Under the pieces are notes generated by a model. The model was not told the DNA's origin, did no database searches, and worked only from the letters and a program-made list of their open reading frames with translations. Shown piece after piece: positions 26,111-34,500 of a DNA stretch of 63,027 bases. This stretch comes from Chloroflexota bacterium (GTDB lineage: Bacteria > Chloroflexota > UBA11872 > UBA12225), in NCBI GenBank assembly GCA_030447525.1, contig JAUJOR010000024.1:1-63027 (forward strand), given 5' to 3'. The first letter of the stretch is position 1, and each line of letters starts with the position of its first letter. The translations under genes were made by a program, and so were the position numbers.

Positions 26111-26421
26111 AGGCCTGTTGAAGTGTATCCCCCCAGGCTATCCCGCAGGCCCAGGACGCTCCGCAGCTTGGCCGCCCCCCCGGACGTCATGTAGCGGTGG
26201 TGGCAGACCGCGTAGCGGAAGGCCGGGGCCGAGTGGGCATCCATGTGCCCATCGCCGAGCGCCTCGGCCAGGGCGCCTCGTGGATCACGCTCCATTTACC
26301 TGGCGATCATCTGACCTGGTAAGGACACCATGTATTTGCGGTCTGACCCAATAGGAGCAAGGCGGTTCCTCGCCGGAGGCAGGGGGCAAGCCCTGGGGGA
26401 GAAGCGTTATCCTTGCCGCCC
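26111..26421. other. intergenic region between divergent genes
   Basis: No gene recognised. An imperfect inverted pair TTACC...GGTAA (about 26296-26322) could be an operator. On the minus strand, 26155-26180 encodes a few residues (AKLRSVLG) resembling the start of the phosphotriesterase-family protein (PKLRTVLG), perhaps a scrap of an old duplication. Confidence 0.3.
26408..26413 (+). promoter_or_regulatory. -10 element TATCCT for gmhB
   Basis: TATCCT ends 8 bases before GTG at 26422. If used, the transcript starts at or next to the start codon. It overlaps a TTG at 26413 that would be the alternative start with a GGGGGAGA site 10 bases upstream. Confidence 0.4.
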
Positions 26422-26991
26422 GTGAGCGTGTCTCGACCGGCCGTGTTCCTCGACCGCGATGGGGTGATCAACGAGAACCAGGACGGGGACTATGTCCGGG
26501 GCTGGGAGGGCTTCCGTTTCCTGCCCGGGGCGGTGGCGGCCATCGCCGCGCTGCACCGGGCGGGCTATCCGGTGGTGGTAGTGACCAACCAGGCCGGCAT
26601 CGCCCGCGGACGCCTCTCGGCAGCGGCCCTGGATGAGATCCACGCCCAGATGATCGCGACCATCCGCGCCGGGGGCGGGGACGTCGCCGCCGTGCTGCAC
26701 TGCCCGCACCACCCACAGGACGGCTGCGATTGTCGCAAGCCCCAACCGGGGATGCTCCGGCGGGCGGCCGCGCAGCTTGACCTGGATCTCTCCCGCAGCG
26801 TCCTCGTCGGCGATCATCTCACCGACCTGCAGGCGGCGCTGGCCGCGGGGTGCCGAGGCATCCTCGTGCTCACCGGACGGGGACGGTCTGTCTGCGACGA
26901 AGTGGCGTTGCACCCAGACCTGGCCACGGTCGTCGTGGTCAAAGACCTGCCGGCGGCGGTCGACGCCATCGTCGCCAGCGCCGGGCGATGA
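26422..26991 (+). CDS. gmhB: D-glycero-D-manno-heptose 1,7-bisphosphate 7-phosphatase (HAD family)
   Basis: HAD-type histidinol-phosphatase/GmhB family. FLDRDGVIN is the nucleophile motif, VVTNQAGIARG motif II, KPQPGML the motif III Lys and VGDHLTDLQAA motif IV. The zinc loop CPHHPQDGCDC, with Cys/His/Cys/Cys ligands, is diagnostic for GmhB. It removes the 7-phosphate from heptose bisphosphate in ADP- or GDP-heptose synthesis. A hddA-like kinase lies 700 bases on, so the GDP-heptose branch is more likely. Start could be TTG 26413, GTG 26422 or GTG 26428. Confidence 0.9.
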   Translation: MSVSRPAVFLDRDGVINENQDGDYVRGWEGFRFLPGAVAAIAALHRAGYPVVVVTNQAGIARGRLSAAALDEIHAQMIATIRAGGGDVAAVLHCPHHPQDGCDCRKPQPGMLRRAAAQLDLDLSRSVLVGDHLTDLQAALAAGCRGILVLTGRGRSVCDEVALHPDLATVVVVKDLPAAVDAIVASAGR

Positions 26992-27108
26992 ACACCATTG
27001 CCGGCGCCCGGCCGGGCGGGGGGCCAAAGGGACGCCGGTCGCCGCGCCGCTCCCGGGGAGGAGCCCTGGCCCCCTGGCCCCTGCTACGTGATCCAGCCCG
27101 GCCGGTTC

Positions 27109-27131
27109 GGCGCCCCCGGCGAGGGGGCGCC
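27109..27131 (-). terminator. GC-rich hairpin at the 3' end of the Trm112-like gene
   Basis: GGCGCCCCC and GGGGGCGCC form a perfect 9-bp stem with a 5-base loop immediately beyond the stop codon of the minus-strand gene. It lacks a T-tract, so it may slow or stabilise transcript ends rather than be a strict intrinsic terminator. It separates two convergent genes. Confidence 0.5.
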
Positions 27132-27542
27132 TCAGGGGCCGACGCGGGCGGGCTTGCCCTGGGGGATCAGCGCCCGAGCGGCCGCGATCTCCGCCTCCGA
27201 CGGCACCGGGCCGGGGGTGGCTTCGTCGATCAGCATTACCGGGATGCCGTCACGCACCGGGTAGCGCTTGCCGCACTTGGTGCAGGTCAGGCGCTCAGCC
27301 TGGCCCTCCTTCTGGTAGATGACCGGCGCCTTGTCGTCCGGGCAGGCCAGGATCTCCAGGAGCGTCGGGTCTAGCCCTTCACGGTGCGCCACCGGCTCGG
27401 TGGCCGTAGTGATGGCCCCGGCCGCAGCACCGGCCCCGGAGGTCGTCTCGTCCTCGTTCGTGCCGGAGAAGCGCTTAGCCGCCCACATGGCCCCGATGGC
27501 CGCGCCTAGCCCTACCAGTATGCCGAGTAGCCCTCGATTCAC
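27132..27542 (-). CDS. membrane-anchored Trm112/YcaR-like zinc-ribbon protein
   Basis: LDPTLLEILACPDDKAPVIY, then LTCTKCGKRYPVRDGIPVMLIDEA, is the Trm112 fold (UPF0434), a small zinc ribbon with CP..C..C ligands that often activates methyltransferases or marks sugar-nucleotide gene clusters. Unusually an N-terminal hydrophobic segment (GLLGILVGLGAAIGAMWAA) precedes it, so it would be membrane-tethered. GTG at 27542 is used. On the minus strand TAGAAT (27581-27576) in the context GTTAGAATGC is a probable -10. It lies between two GDP-heptose genes. Confidence 0.8.
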   Translation of the reverse strand: MNRGLLGILVGLGAAIGAMWAAKRFSGTNEDETTSGAGAAAGAITTATEPVAHREGLDPTLLEILACPDDKAPVIYQKEGQAERLTCTKCGKRYPVRDGIPVMLIDEATPGPVPSEAEIAAARALIPQGKPARVGP

Positions 27543-27713
27543 GTTGATGCCCCACTGCCCTTAGAGTTTCCGCGCATTCTAACGTAGCGCCCTCGTCCCC
27601 TACCCCACCCACTACCCCACGTAGGGTTGAGGACTATGCAGCTGCGGAGCCGCGGGGGAGTCGTTCGTAGATCTTCCAGATGACACGTGCGCCAGGGGGC
27701 ACCCGGGACGCCC

Positions 27714-28724
27714 TTAGAAATAGGGGTCGCGCCGGCAGTTGAAGATGATCTTCGTGCCATCGCGCTCGAAGCGGAAGGGGAGCTCGCGGACGGCGCCGCT
27801 GAGGCGGGCCCGCACCGCGTCCTGGGCCCCCAGGGGGCAGTACAGCAGGAGGAAGCCCCCGCCCCCGGCCCCGGCCAGCTTGCCACCCACCGCCCCGGCG
27901 GCGCGCGCCCCCTCGTAGATCTCGTCGATCCCCTTGTCCGTGATCCCATCCGCCATCTGGGTCTTCAGCACCCAGCCGTCGTGCAGCAAGCTCCCGAAGC
28001 GGTCGAACTCCCCCAGTTGGAGGCAGCTGGCACCTTCGTGGGCCAGCTCGCGCAGCCGGTCGAGCACAGACAGGCGGCCAGGGATGTTGCGCACCTGAGA
28101 GCCGAGGATAGAGGACGACTTGCGGGTGCGGTGGGTATAGAACAGCAGGAGATTGTTGCTCAGCTGGCTGACCCGCTCCTGGGGCAGGTCGAGGCCGCGC
28201 CAGTGGATGCGGTGGGGATCGTCCGGGCCGAACACGAACTTACGCATCCCCCCCAGGGCGGAAAAGTAGGCGTCTTGCACCCCCATCGGCCGGCCCAGCA
28301 CCTCCAGCTCGATGCGACAGGCCTCGGCGGCAAGCTGATCGGCCGTGCGGATCTCCCCCCGGTACGTCCACAGGGCCTGCAGCAGACCCACCGTCACAGC
28401 GCTGGACGAGCCCAGCCCGGAGCCCTCTGAGGGGACGTCGGCCAGGGTGGTGATCTCGATCCCCCGCTCCACGCCGGTCAGGCGCATCGCCTCGCGCACC
28501 AGCTCGTGCTGGATCTCGTCCAGGGAGTCGACGATCTCCTTCTGGGAGTAGTTGATATAGATCTTGTCGTCGAAACGCTCTTTGACGATGACGTAGATGT
28601 ACTTGTCGATGGTGACGCCGACGACGGCTCCGCCGTGGGCGTTGGCCGGCGAGGCGTAGTAGTCCGGGAAATCGGTGCCCCCTCCGAGAAAGCTCAGCCT
28701 CAGCGGGGTCTGGGCGATGATCAT
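27714..28724 (-). CDS. hddA: GHMP kinase, D-glycero-D-manno-heptose 7-phosphate kinase-like
   Basis: Sugar kinase of the GHMP superfamily. IIAQTPLRLSFLGGGTDFPDYY is typical for HddA-like kinases, PSEGSGLGSSSAVTVGLL is the GHMP phosphate-binding loop and KLAGAGGGGFLLLY the third motif. It would phosphorylate heptose 7-phosphate at C1 to the bisphosphate, the substrate of gmhB. ATG at 28724 is used because relatives start with M-I-I; GTG at 28745 is also open. gmhA and hddC are not in the window. The symbol is by similarity of the motif pattern and the gmhB neighbour. Confidence 0.85.
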   Translation of the reverse strand: MIIAQTPLRLSFLGGGTDFPDYYASPANAHGGAVVGVTIDKYIYVIVKERFDDKIYINYSQKEIVDSLDEIQHELVREAMRLTGVERGIEITTLADVPSEGSGLGSSSAVTVGLLQALWTYRGEIRTADQLAAEACRIELEVLGRPMGVQDAYFSALGGMRKFVFGPDDPHRIHWRGLDLPQERVSQLSNNLLLFYTHRTRKSSSILGSQVRNIPGRLSVLDRLRELAHEGASCLQLGEFDRFGSLLHDGWVLKTQMADGITDKGIDEIYEGARAAGAVGGKLAGAGGGGFLLLYCPLGAQDAVRARLSGAVRELPFRFERDGTKIIFNCRRDPYF

Positions 28725-28763
28725 CTGCTCGGGCTCGCTCTCCACTCACCCGGCCTGGCCCTC

Positions 28764-28786
28764 TCCAGGGGAGAGGGGGCCGAGAC
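28764..28786. repeat. inverted repeat CCCTCTCC / GGAGAGGG
   Basis: The pair GGCCCTCTCC and GGAGAGGG is separated by three bases (AGG) and could form a hairpin in the leader of the hddA-like gene. Such elements are common in GC-rich genomes and may be incidental. Confidence 0.4.
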
Positions 28787-28802
28787 TACGTCGGCAGACA
28801 CT

Positions 28803-28848
28803 CGGTCTCGAGCAATATTCGGTCTCGAGCAGTATTCGGTCTCGAACG
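28803..28848. repeat. 17-bp repeat CGGTCTCGAGCARTATT, three copies
   Basis: Copies begin at 28803, 28820 and 28837; the first two differ at one base and the third diverges after CGGTCTCGA. The AT-rich part (ATATT) stands out in this GC-rich DNA. The array lies upstream of the hddA-like gene and in the gap after the hflX gene. It is a candidate operator. The remainder of 28849-29038 holds no recognised gene. Confidence 0.65.
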
Positions 28849-29038
28849 CGCCCACCTTTGGGGGCGTGTCCAGGATGGATTGATCGGCTACGCCCTGATC
28901 GCGGCCTGCACCTACATGCGAACGTCGGCAGGCGATCTCCCCACGGGACGTCCAGCGATCCACGCACCGGCCAGCACAGGCAACCGGCACCGGCATTCCA
29001 CCACCTGGGGACATCCGGGGCCGGAGGCTACGGCTGCT

Positions 29039-30601
29039 CTAACGGCCGGGCGGCCTTGCGGTGCCGCTCGGGCGCTGCGCCCCTGTCCCGGCCACCGCTG
29101 TCCCGGCCGCCCCAGGCGCGGGGCAGCGGTGGCCGGCGAGGGCAACTGGCTCGAAGGTGGCGGCGTAGCGCCGGGGGAGCGTGCCCCGCAGCTCCGTACC
29201 CTCCGGGCCGAACTGCTCCTCCTCCACCACACCGCGCTCGTGGAACAGCCCCACCAGGTCGCCGGCGGCGTAGGGGATGCGCACCTGGAGGTGCACCAGG
29301 TCGTCACGCTCGGCCAGGACGGCCTGGATCTTGGTCAACAGCTCTTCCAGCCCCTCCCCCCGCGCGGCGGCGACGGGCACGGCGTTGGGAAACTCGCCCA
29401 GGGGCAAGGCAGCGCGGGCCTCTGGATCGAGCCGGTCGACCTTGTTCAGGGCGGTAATGACGGGCTTTTCGTCCACCTCCAGGTCGTCCAGGGTCTGCCC
29501 TACGGCCTGCACCTGCTCACGGCGGTTGGGATGGGTGACGTCGACGACGTGCACCAGGACATCGGCGTCGTGGATCTCCTCCAGCGTGGCCTTAAAGGCG
29601 GCCACCAGGGCGGTGGGCAGACGCTGGATGAAGCCCACCGTATCGGTGATCAGGGCCTCCTGGCCGTTGGCCAGGGCGATGCGCCGCGTCGTGGGGTCGA
29701 GGGTGGCGAAGAGCTTGTCTTCCACCAGCACGTCGGCATCGGAGAGGGCCCGTAGGAGGGTGCTCTTGCCGGCGTTGGTATAGCCGACCAGGGCCACCAC
29801 GGGGACGGACTCTCGCTTGCGCCGGTCGCGGTAGAGCTGCCGGTTCTCGCTGATGCGTGTGGTCTTGTCCTTGAGATCGGCGATCTTGTTGCGGATGGCC
29901 CGCCGGTCGACCTCCAGCTGGGTCTCGCCGGGGCCGCGGGTGGCGATGCGCCCGCCACCCCCGCCACCGCCCCCGGCAGCGGCACCACCCAGGCGGGAGA
30001 ACTGCACCCACAGCTGGGATAGCCGGGGCAAGAGGTACTCCAACTGGGCCAGCTCCACCTGCAGCTGCCCCTCTCGGGTGCGGGCGCGCTGGGCAAAGAT
30101 GTCCAGGATCAGGGCCGTGCGGTCGACGATCTTGATCTTGAGGGCGTTCTCTAGATTCCGTTGCTGCGATGGGGTCAGCTCTTCGTCGAAGATGACCAGG
30201 TCAGCGCCGGTCTCCGCGCACAGCGATCTCAGCTCCTCGACCTTCCCCTTGCCCAGGAACGTGGTCCCATCGGGGTGATCCATCTTCTGGGTCAGGGTGC
30301 CGGCTACCTCTGCGCCGGCCGTCCAGGCCAGCTGCTCCAACTCAGCCAGGGAGTCGTCAACGCCAAGCGACGCCCCGGAGGCCCGCCCGTCATGCGGCGC
30401 GCTCCCGTCGCGGCTGCGGGCCAGGGGCTGGCGGAGCTCCACACCCACCAGGATGGCCCGCTCGGCCCCTGCGGTGGTGGATCCCCCACCCCCGTTCGGC
30501 GTCCGCCCACTGCGGGAGGCCAGGGACTGGGCCTCCCCCTCGGCCCCGCTGGCCATGCCGGCCGCCCAGCCCATGCGGCTTCGATAACGTCGTTCTACCA
30601 C
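29039..30601 (-). CDS. hflX: ribosome-associated GTPase HflX
   Basis: HflX splits stalled or hibernating ribosomes. The N-terminal HflX domain has GKGKVEELR and LVIFDEELTPSQQRNLE; then a coiled region with RGPGETQLEVDRR; the G domain has GYTNAGKST, DTVGFIQRLP and NKVD. A Gly-rich loop sits just before RIATRGPGE. GTG at 30601 follows GAGGAAG; starts nine or fifteen codons further in are possible. At 520 residues it is longer than usual because of about 45 low-complexity residues at each end. Confidence 0.95.
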   Translation of the reverse strand: MVERRYRSRMGWAAGMASGAEGEAQSLASRSGRTPNGGGGSTTAGAERAILVGVELRQPLARSRDGSAPHDGRASGASLGVDDSLAELEQLAWTAGAEVAGTLTQKMDHPDGTTFLGKGKVEELRSLCAETGADLVIFDEELTPSQQRNLENALKIKIVDRTALILDIFAQRARTREGQLQVELAQLEYLLPRLSQLWVQFSRLGGAAAGGGGGGGGRIATRGPGETQLEVDRRAIRNKIADLKDKTTRISENRQLYRDRRKRESVPVVALVGYTNAGKSTLLRALSDADVLVEDKLFATLDPTTRRIALANGQEALITDTVGFIQRLPTALVAAFKATLEEIHDADVLVHVVDVTHPNRREQVQAVGQTLDDLEVDEKPVITALNKVDRLDPEARAALPLGEFPNAVPVAAARGEGLEELLTKIQAVLAERDDLVHLQVRIPYAAGDLVGLFHERGVVEEEQFGPEGTELRGTLPRRYAATFEPVALAGHRCPAPGAAGTAVAGTGAQRPSGTARPPGR

Positions 30602-30748
30602 TGCTCTTCCTCGCTCGATCTGCCCGCTGCGCCCGCTGCTCCTACGGCCGTACCAGGACGACCATGCCGGTCTGGCGTCGCCAGGCCATTCCGCTCAACC
30701 CATCCACGTGGCAATACGTACGGATACCACTCGCTACATCTATAACAG

Positions 30749-31714
30749 CTAGGGCCGCTGGAGCACCCATTCCCCGTCGAAGACGCGCACCGCCGGGCCG
30801 CGCAGGGTCACCGGGGCGGGAGCCTCGTCCGCGGCCGGCCGGCCAGCTCCCGGCCAGCCGGCCCAGGTCACTTCCAGCTCACCCCCCGGGAGCTCCACGG
30901 CGACTCGCCCCCCGACGTACCCCCGCAAGCGGGCGGCCACTACGGCGGCGCAGGCCCCGGTGCCACAGGCCAGGGTGATCCCGGCGCCCCGTTCCCAGAC
31001 TCGTACGCGCAGCCGGTCGCTCCCCAGCACCTGGCAGAACTCCACGTTCGTGCGGGCGGGGAAGGCCGCGTGGCGCTCCAGGAGCGGCCCGTGGCGCTCC
31101 AGCGGTACGGCGGCCGTGTCCGGGACAAACACCACTGCATGGGGGTTGCCCATGGAGACGCACGTCGCCTCGTACTGCACGCCAGGGAGATCCGGCAGCT
31201 CCAGGGGCAGACGCAGCACCGGCCCCGCCGGAGGCTGCCCGGCGGCGGCCTCCGTCGAGAGGGGGATCTCCCCCGGGCGCAGCGCCGGGCGCCCCATCCC
31301 GGCGGCCACCCACCCGTCCGCCCCCACCTCCACCGGGAGCACCCCCGCCCCCGTCTCCACCGCCAGCCGGGCAGCGGGCACCTCGTGGCGGTCGACGAGC
31401 CAGCGGACGAAGCAGCGCAGCCCGTTGCCGCACATCTCGGCCTCGCTCCCGTCCGGGTTGAACATGCGCATCCGCTGCGCCGCCCCAGAGGCCTGTGGGT
31501 CAGACGCGACGAGCAGACCGTCCGCCCCGACGCCGAAGTGGCGGTCACACAGGCGCCGGGCCAGCCCCCCCCAATCGAGCCCCTCCCGGCCGCCGACCGC
31601 GGCCCTGCGGCGCCCGTCGACGATGACGAAGTCGTTGCCGGCCCCCTGGAACTTGGCGAAGGGGAGTGTGGCACCGGTCACCTTGCGCCCTGGGGGAGCG
31701 GGTGCAGGGATCAA
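30749..31714 (-). CDS. dapF: diaminopimelate epimerase
   Basis: Converts LL- to meso-diaminopimelate for lysine and peptidoglycan. FAKFQGAGNDFVIVDG is the family start, catalytic Cys95 is in EMCGNGLRC, the second Cys in LACGTGACA, and GNPHAVVF is conserved. A TTG at 31714 overlaps the miaA stop, GTG at 31681 is the alternative. The insertion PGAGRPAADEAPAPV near the C-terminus is low complexity. Tight coupling to miaA suggests one transcript with hflX downstream. Confidence 0.94.
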   Translation of the reverse strand: MIPAPAPPGRKVTGATLPFAKFQGAGNDFVIVDGRRRAAVGGREGLDWGGLARRLCDRHFGVGADGLLVASDPQASGAAQRMRMFNPDGSEAEMCGNGLRCFVRWLVDRHEVPAARLAVETGAGVLPVEVGADGWVAAGMGRPALRPGEIPLSTEAAAGQPPAGPVLRLPLELPDLPGVQYEATCVSMGNPHAVVFVPDTAAVPLERHGPLLERHAAFPARTNVEFCQVLGSDRLRVRVWERGAGITLACGTGACAAVVAARLRGYVGGRVAVELPGGELEVTWAGWPGAGRPAADEAPAPVTLRGPAVRVFDGEWVLQRP

Positions 31715-32751
31715 ACGCTACCCCCAGCGACGTCCCCGGCCGTGTCATCGACGGTGTCCCCGGCCGCGTGCTGGGGGGCGCCCCCTCCGGCGGCGCCTCC
31801 CGCAGCCCGGAACACGGCCATCACCGCCTCCGGCGTCACGGTGGCGGCGTCGAGCCAGCGGATACGCTCGTCCGGCCGGAACCAGCTGAGCTGCCGGCGG
31901 GCGTAGCGGCGCGTGGCCTGCTGGTAGCAGGCGATGGCGCCGGCCCTATCGCACTCCCCTCGCAGGAGCTCTCCGATCTCGCGGTACCCGAAACCACTCA
32001 TGGATGCCAGACCGGAATCGTACCCCCGGTGCAGCAAGGACTGCACTTCCTCGATCAGCCCGGCATCTACCTGCTCCAGCACCCGCCGGTCGATGCCGGC
32101 GTAGAGGAGCGGACGGGGGAGGTCGAGTCCGACGAACACGGTGCGGAACGCCGGGGGCCGGCGGGTCTGCCACTCGGAGAACGGCACCCCGGTAGCGCGC
32201 TGCACTTCGAGGGCGCGGATCACCCGCCGCACGTTGCGCGGGTCGATGCGCGAGGCGCTGGGGGGATCCAGCCGGGCCAGCTCGGCCTGCAGGGCCGCCC
32301 AGCCCTCGCCCGCGGCCCGTGTCTCCAGCTGGCGGCGGAAGGGCTCGTCCGGGGGCACGGCGGGGATGCGCAGCCCGTCGCAGACGGCGCGGACGTACAG
32401 GCCGGTGCCCCCGACGAGCAAGGGGATGCGTCCGCGCCGGTGGATCCGGTCGATGGCCGCCAGGGCCTGCTGCTGGTAGAGGGCCACGGAGTAGGGCTCG
32501 TCCGGGTCGACGACGTCGATTAGATGATGCGGGACACGTCCCCGCTCGGCGGGGGAGGGCTTGGCCGTGCCGACGTCCATCCACCGGTAGACCATCCGGG
32601 AGTCGGCGGAGACGATCTCCATCGGCAGGCCCGCCGCCGGCCCCCGCTCCCCCAGGGCCAGGGCCAGGGCGGTCTTACCGGTGGCCGTCGGCCCTACCAG
32701 CGCCAGGACGGCGGGGGGCGTTTCGCCAGCGTCCGCCGGGCCCGGCACCAT
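31711..32751 (-). CDS. miaA: tRNA dimethylallyltransferase
   Basis: Adds dimethylallyl to A37 of tRNAs reading UNN codons. GPTATGKTALA is the P-loop, DSRMVYRWMDVGTAKP the DSxQVY-like block (here Met replaces the usual Gln), GGTGLYVRAVCDGL and RRYARRQLSWFR are the other signatures. ATG at 32751 is chosen over GTG 32766. The last 35 residues are Gly/Ala/Asp-rich and not conserved. It starts the miaA-dapF pair. Confidence 0.95.
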   Translation of the reverse strand: MVPGPADAGETPPAVLALVGPTATGKTALALALGERGPAAGLPMEIVSADSRMVYRWMDVGTAKPSPAERGRVPHHLIDVVDPDEPYSVALYQQQALAAIDRIHRRGRIPLLVGGTGLYVRAVCDGLRIPAVPPDEPFRRQLETRAAGEGWAALQAELARLDPPSASRIDPRNVRRVIRALEVQRATGVPFSEWQTRRPPAFRTVFVGLDLPRPLLYAGIDRRVLEQVDAGLIEEVQSLLHRGYDSGLASMSGFGYREIGELLRGECDRAGAIACYQQATRRYARRQLSWFRPDERIRWLDAATVTPEAVMAVFRAAGGAAGGGAPQHAAGDTVDDTAGDVAGGSV

Positions 32752-33018
32752 GGCTCTTGGCACCACGCCCTACGGGAGAGGGTGCGCAATGCAGAACTGC
32801 CGCCGGCGTCCGCTACCGATCATGCCGGGGCCGGCAGGGCCGGCAGGGCCGGAGCGAGGCCGCTCCCCTGCCGTCCGCCACGTCCCGGGCTGTAGGCCCG
32901 CCTGCCGCCGCCTGTCCCTGACCGGCGGGTCGTGCTCGAGCCCCTCCGAGCGCACCATGCACGAAGATCGCGAGCGTTTCGGAGGTGTTCTCGTTGATGA
33001 CGTTTCCCCGCGTCACGA

Positions 33019-34404
33019 TCAGTCTTTGAGCAGGGCATCGATCTGGGGCTTGAGCTCGGTGACCATCTGGACGGCGGACTTCTGGCCGGCGCGCGTGGCA
33101 ACGTAGGCCGCGCTGTACAGCCTGTTGATGTCCGAGAATCGCTTGACGTACGGTGTGGCACGGAGCTTCTTGACCCCTTCGCCGTAGGCGGCGGCGCTTT
33201 CCCACGGCAGCATGGGCATCGTCTGCTCCAGCCGGTCTAGCGTGGACTTGTGCCAGGGCAGCGACACGTGAGATTCGAGCATGACTTTCTCACTCTCCTT
33301 GCCGGCCTGAAAGTTGGCCCACTCCCAGGCGGCGTCCTGATTCTTGGAGCCTTTCAGGATGTTGGCGCCCACCGCGAGTCCGCGCACGATCCGCCCGGCG
33401 CGCCCCGTGGGCATGGGGGCCATCCCTTTCTGAAAGGTCGCTGCCAGCACGTGGGGGACGAGTGAGTCGTTGGGCTGGATCTCGATCGCCCCTTTGCCGG
33501 CGCTGAAGGCCGCCCCCCAGGTGCTGGAGGGCGCGGCCGCGAACTGCTTCCACTCATCGTCGTTCGGTGAGACACCATACTTGGCGGTCAGGTCGGCCTG
33601 GAACTGGATGGCTTCCAGCGCCTCCTTGCTGTCCAGCATAGTGCGCTCGACCTTCTTGTCCCACAGCTCGGCGCCAAACGGCCAGAGCATCCCGAGCTGG
33701 ATGTCCAGCGCGTCCTGTCTCCAGACCGCGCCGAAGACCTTACTTTCGCCGCTGCCGGTGGTCAGCTGGCGAGCCAGGTCGAGGTAGGTCTCGAAGGTCC
33801 ACTTGCCTTCCTTCTCATACTGGTCCGGCGCCTTCAATCCCCGTCGATCGAACAGCTCTTTATTGAAGAAGACGTTCTGGACGGAGAGGTTGTTGGGCAT
33901 GCCCCAGCGTTGTCCGTCGCGCAACCAGTAGTCGAGAGCCGTGGGCACGATGTCCGGGACGTTCTGCTTGTCCTTCTTCATGTAGGCATCGAGCGGGATC
34001 AGGGCGCCGGCATTGACCCACGCGTGGTAGTCGCGGGGGTGCGTGTGCGTCACGTCCGGCGGGTCACCGGCAGCCGCCTGGGTGAGAATCTTGTCCACGC
34101 CGGCGCCAATGTCCGGCTCCACCTTGATCTGTCCGCGGCCATTGAAGAGGCCAATCACCTGTTGTACGCCAGCGTCCAGACGGGACTTATCTGCCGCGTA
34201 GCGCAGCGTCACTGGTCCTGTGGCGCCCGCTCCCGCTGGCGTTTCCGAGGTGGAGCCTGCGGCCGGCCCACAGGCGGCGGCCAAACCGGCGGCGGCCGTA
34301 CCGACCAGCGCCAGGAGCACCTGGTGCCGGGTCAGCCGTGGCGTTATGGCCTTGCGGCTGCTCATGACCGGCCCGGTGGCTTTGACGGCTGCCCTCTCTG
34401 CCAT
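33019..34404 (-). CDS. extracellular sugar-binding lipoprotein of an ABC transporter (family 1 solute-binding protein)
   Basis: 461 residues. A signal peptide with lipobox LAAAC ends at Cys45, followed by a Gly/Ala/Thr linker and the binding-protein body (TLRYAADKSRLDAGVQQVIGLFN, NNLSVQNVFFNKELFDRRGL, QDAAWEWANF). It is of the kind that delivers oligosaccharides to an ABC importer. ATG at 34404 is taken rather than the longer frame because the signal peptide then has a proper basic start. The two permease genes that normally follow are missing; downstream is miaA. G+C is lower than in neighbouring genes (the 60-base line at 33601 has 35 G/C). Confidence 0.9.
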   Translation of the reverse strand: MAERAAVKATGPVMSSRKAITPRLTRHQVLLALVGTAAAGLAAACGPAAGSTSETPAGAGATGPVTLRYAADKSRLDAGVQQVIGLFNGRGQIKVEPDIGAGVDKILTQAAAGDPPDVTHTHPRDYHAWVNAGALIPLDAYMKKDKQNVPDIVPTALDYWLRDGQRWGMPNNLSVQNVFFNKELFDRRGLKAPDQYEKEGKWTFETYLDLARQLTTGSGESKVFGAVWRQDALDIQLGMLWPFGAELWDKKVERTMLDSKEALEAIQFQADLTAKYGVSPNDDEWKQFAAAPSSTWGAAFSAGKGAIEIQPNDSLVPHVLAATFQKGMAPMPTGRAGRIVRGLAVGANILKGSKNQDAAWEWANFQAGKESEKVMLESHVSLPWHKSTLDRLEQTMPMLPWESAAAYGEGVKKLRATPYVKRFSDINRLYSAAYVATRAGQKSAVQMVTELKPQIDALLKD

Positions 34405-34500
34405 GTCACATCTCTCTTTCGGGGAACATACGTGTATACGTGCTGGCCGCCCGCTGCGTTCTCCATGTTCAGCACCATCTCTGTTCACTGCGGAGATCGC

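Noticed and set aside
26150..26295. Minus-strand frame whose product contains AKLRSVLG, similar to the start of the phosphotriesterase-family protein
   Set aside because: The likeness is only about eight residues and the frame has no further similarity; kept only as a remark on the intergenic region.
32813..33018. Coding region between miaA and the sugar-binding protein
   Set aside because: Only a 9-bp GGCCGGCAG-type repeat and unremarkable short frames; no permease remnant could be recognised.
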